From NCBI GenBank assembly GCA_003024175.1, contig MDYQ01000347.1, positions 1-18,948 on the forward strand: DNA of 18,948 nucleotides, written 5' to 3'. The notes under the pieces were generated by a model, which worked only from the letters and a program-made list of their open reading frames with translations, ran no database searches and was not told the DNA's origin. Source of the DNA: Planoprotostelium fungivorum. Its lineage: Eukaryota; Evosea; Variosea; Cavosteliida; Cavosteliaceae. Shown here in pieces: positions 18,029-18,948 of the stretch. Positions within the stretch are counted from its first letter, which is position 1. Each line of letters starts with the position of its first letter. The position numbers and the translations under genes are program-made.

Positions 18029-18948
18029 TTACATCCCCCTCTTGATGTCCGCCTCCGTGAGATCTAATAAAGATTATCCATGGAGAAGACACTCTCCACG
18101 ACTCACTTGCTCTCACAAAATTGAGCTGATTCCTCAGACAATCGTAGCTGCCATCGTATACCTTGTCAGACAAGACGAGATAATTCCAAATGACGACCAC
18201 TTGAGCGTAATCCTGATGATCTTGTCAACACCATCATGGAATCATGGATGCATGTGTGACATCATCACCTCTGCATAGCTGGTCTGTGCGTAACGATCTG
18301 GTACGCAAGAGTCTTGAGAGACTGCCGCAGCCCACTCCGAGCTGGCGCTCTTACCCTGATCGAAGCTATGAGCGCTCTCGTGAATCCACACATTGGTGGG
18401 AAGATTTGGCTCCCAGAAGACGATGCGATCTCCTCCCGATCCGGCACCTGATTCGCGTGAGAGGTGATTCGAATGGCATCCATTAATGGACAACGTCTTC
18501 ACCTCCTCCTTTTCCACTGGAGGCGGCGGTCAAGCCTTTCACGCGTTGACGAATGGGGATGGGCACCTGAAGAGGTGAGGATGATGGGGAGATGCAAATG
18601 TGGGTCACCCTGCTGAATGGAAATGCAAGGCCGCCGAGATCGTAGACAGGATTCGATGAGCAGACGCAGAACTGTGAGTCGTGAGAAGAGGCGACAGGTG
18701 ATGAGGCATACTCTATACTCTACTCCTTTGTCATCGGGGAAGCTCACACTGTATCCGGACTATGAAGGTCAGAGGTGAAGAGGAGGAGGTGACGTACCGC
18801 CTGTCCATCGTCGCACGCTTCGAGATTGCATCCGTCGGTATCTGATTGAGCGTATCCAAAGCTCTGAGCGCCTCTGAATTCGTCCGGGTTCTCAGAGATG
18901 CCATCTTCTCTGGGGTTCTTTGTGCTGTCCATTTGGTCAGCAATCCAA
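18029..18948 (-). CDS. putative HExxH metallopeptidase (5' end beyond the window)
   Basis: Exons from the right edge to 18798, then 18748-18712, 18671-18609, 18566-18503, 18447-18269, 18212-18107 and 18063-18029 keep phase to TAA 18029-18031. The key block is DRIVFWEPNLPTNVWIHESAH, where HESAH fits the zinc-binding HExxH motif. It is followed by the conserved-looking stretch SEWAAAVSQDSCVPDRYAQT and AEDYAQVVVIW, whose Glu could be the third metal ligand. I recall similar fungal secreted proteins of unknown substrate with this HE(T/S)AH and YAQT(x)nEDFAQ arrangement; the assignment is from memory of the pattern. Several Cys suggest an extracellular, disulfide-bonded protein, and a signal peptide would lie outside the window. 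The first visible exon (LLTKWTAQRTPEK...) has an internal ATG, but the frame is open to the edge. TAA is followed within about 15 nt by GATAAA. Confidence 0.75.

Noticed and set aside
1-18948. Bacterial mobile elements, operons or Shine-Dalgarno-driven genes
   Set aside because: Interrupted genes with phased GT-AG introns, eukaryotic domain types and Pol III tRNA genes. No transposase, terminal inverted repeats or integrase seen.

Overview
This is nuclear DNA from a gene-dense, intron-rich eukaryotic microbe. Nearly every gene is cut by short GT-AG introns (about 35-170 nt, most often with a GTGAG-type donor), there are two tRNA genes with internal promoters and T-run terminators, and intergenic gaps are only 100-400 bp. 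The protein repertoire (CH, LIM, PH, LRR with GBD/FH3, PP2C, eIF2B delta) and the codon and intron style suggest an amoebozoan, for example a protosteloid or dictyostelid relative. The species cannot be fixed from the sequence alone. Gene models were built by hand from reading frame, splice consensus and phase; the four large models (CH-LIM-PH, PP2C, LRR-GBD/FH3, eIF2B delta) keep phase through every junction.

Layout, left to right. 1-206: possible tail of a plus-strand gene. 207-833 (-): AIG1/GIMAP-like GTPase remnant without a visible P-loop. 930-1001 (-): tRNA-Gln(CUG). 1092-5594 (-): an 18-exon gene for a CH-LIM-charged helix-zinc ribbon-charged helix-PH-PH protein of about 1103 aa. 5993-8598 (+): 11-exon PP2C phosphatase with an FG-rich, low-complexity N-terminus; it is divergent from the CH-LIM-PH gene. 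8779-8849 (-): tRNA-Gly(UCC). 8974-9374 (-): small membrane-anchored protein. 9541-10455 (+): two-TM protein. 10348-13676 (-): LRR-GBD/FH3-ubiquitin-like protein of about 947 aa, whose 3' coding end overlaps that of the two-TM gene. About 13615-13759 (+): doubtful small ORF. 14090-16953 (-): 15-exon eIF2B delta (EIF2B4), about 650 aa. 17146-17864 (+): unrecognised small gene. 18029 to the right edge (-): 5'-incomplete HESAH-type (HExxH) putative metallopeptidase.

There is no operon logic, as expected for a eukaryote. Two genes, CH-LIM-PH and LRR-GBD/FH3, look like actin or Rho/Ras-pathway cytoskeletal adaptors. The others are housekeeping (eIF2B delta, tRNAs), signalling (PP2C), secretory or unknown. 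The most unusual items are the seven-module CH-LIM-PH architecture with its roughly 800-nt coding polypurine tract, the FG-dipeptide-rich PP2C, and the codon-registered antisense overlap of two coding 3' ends.
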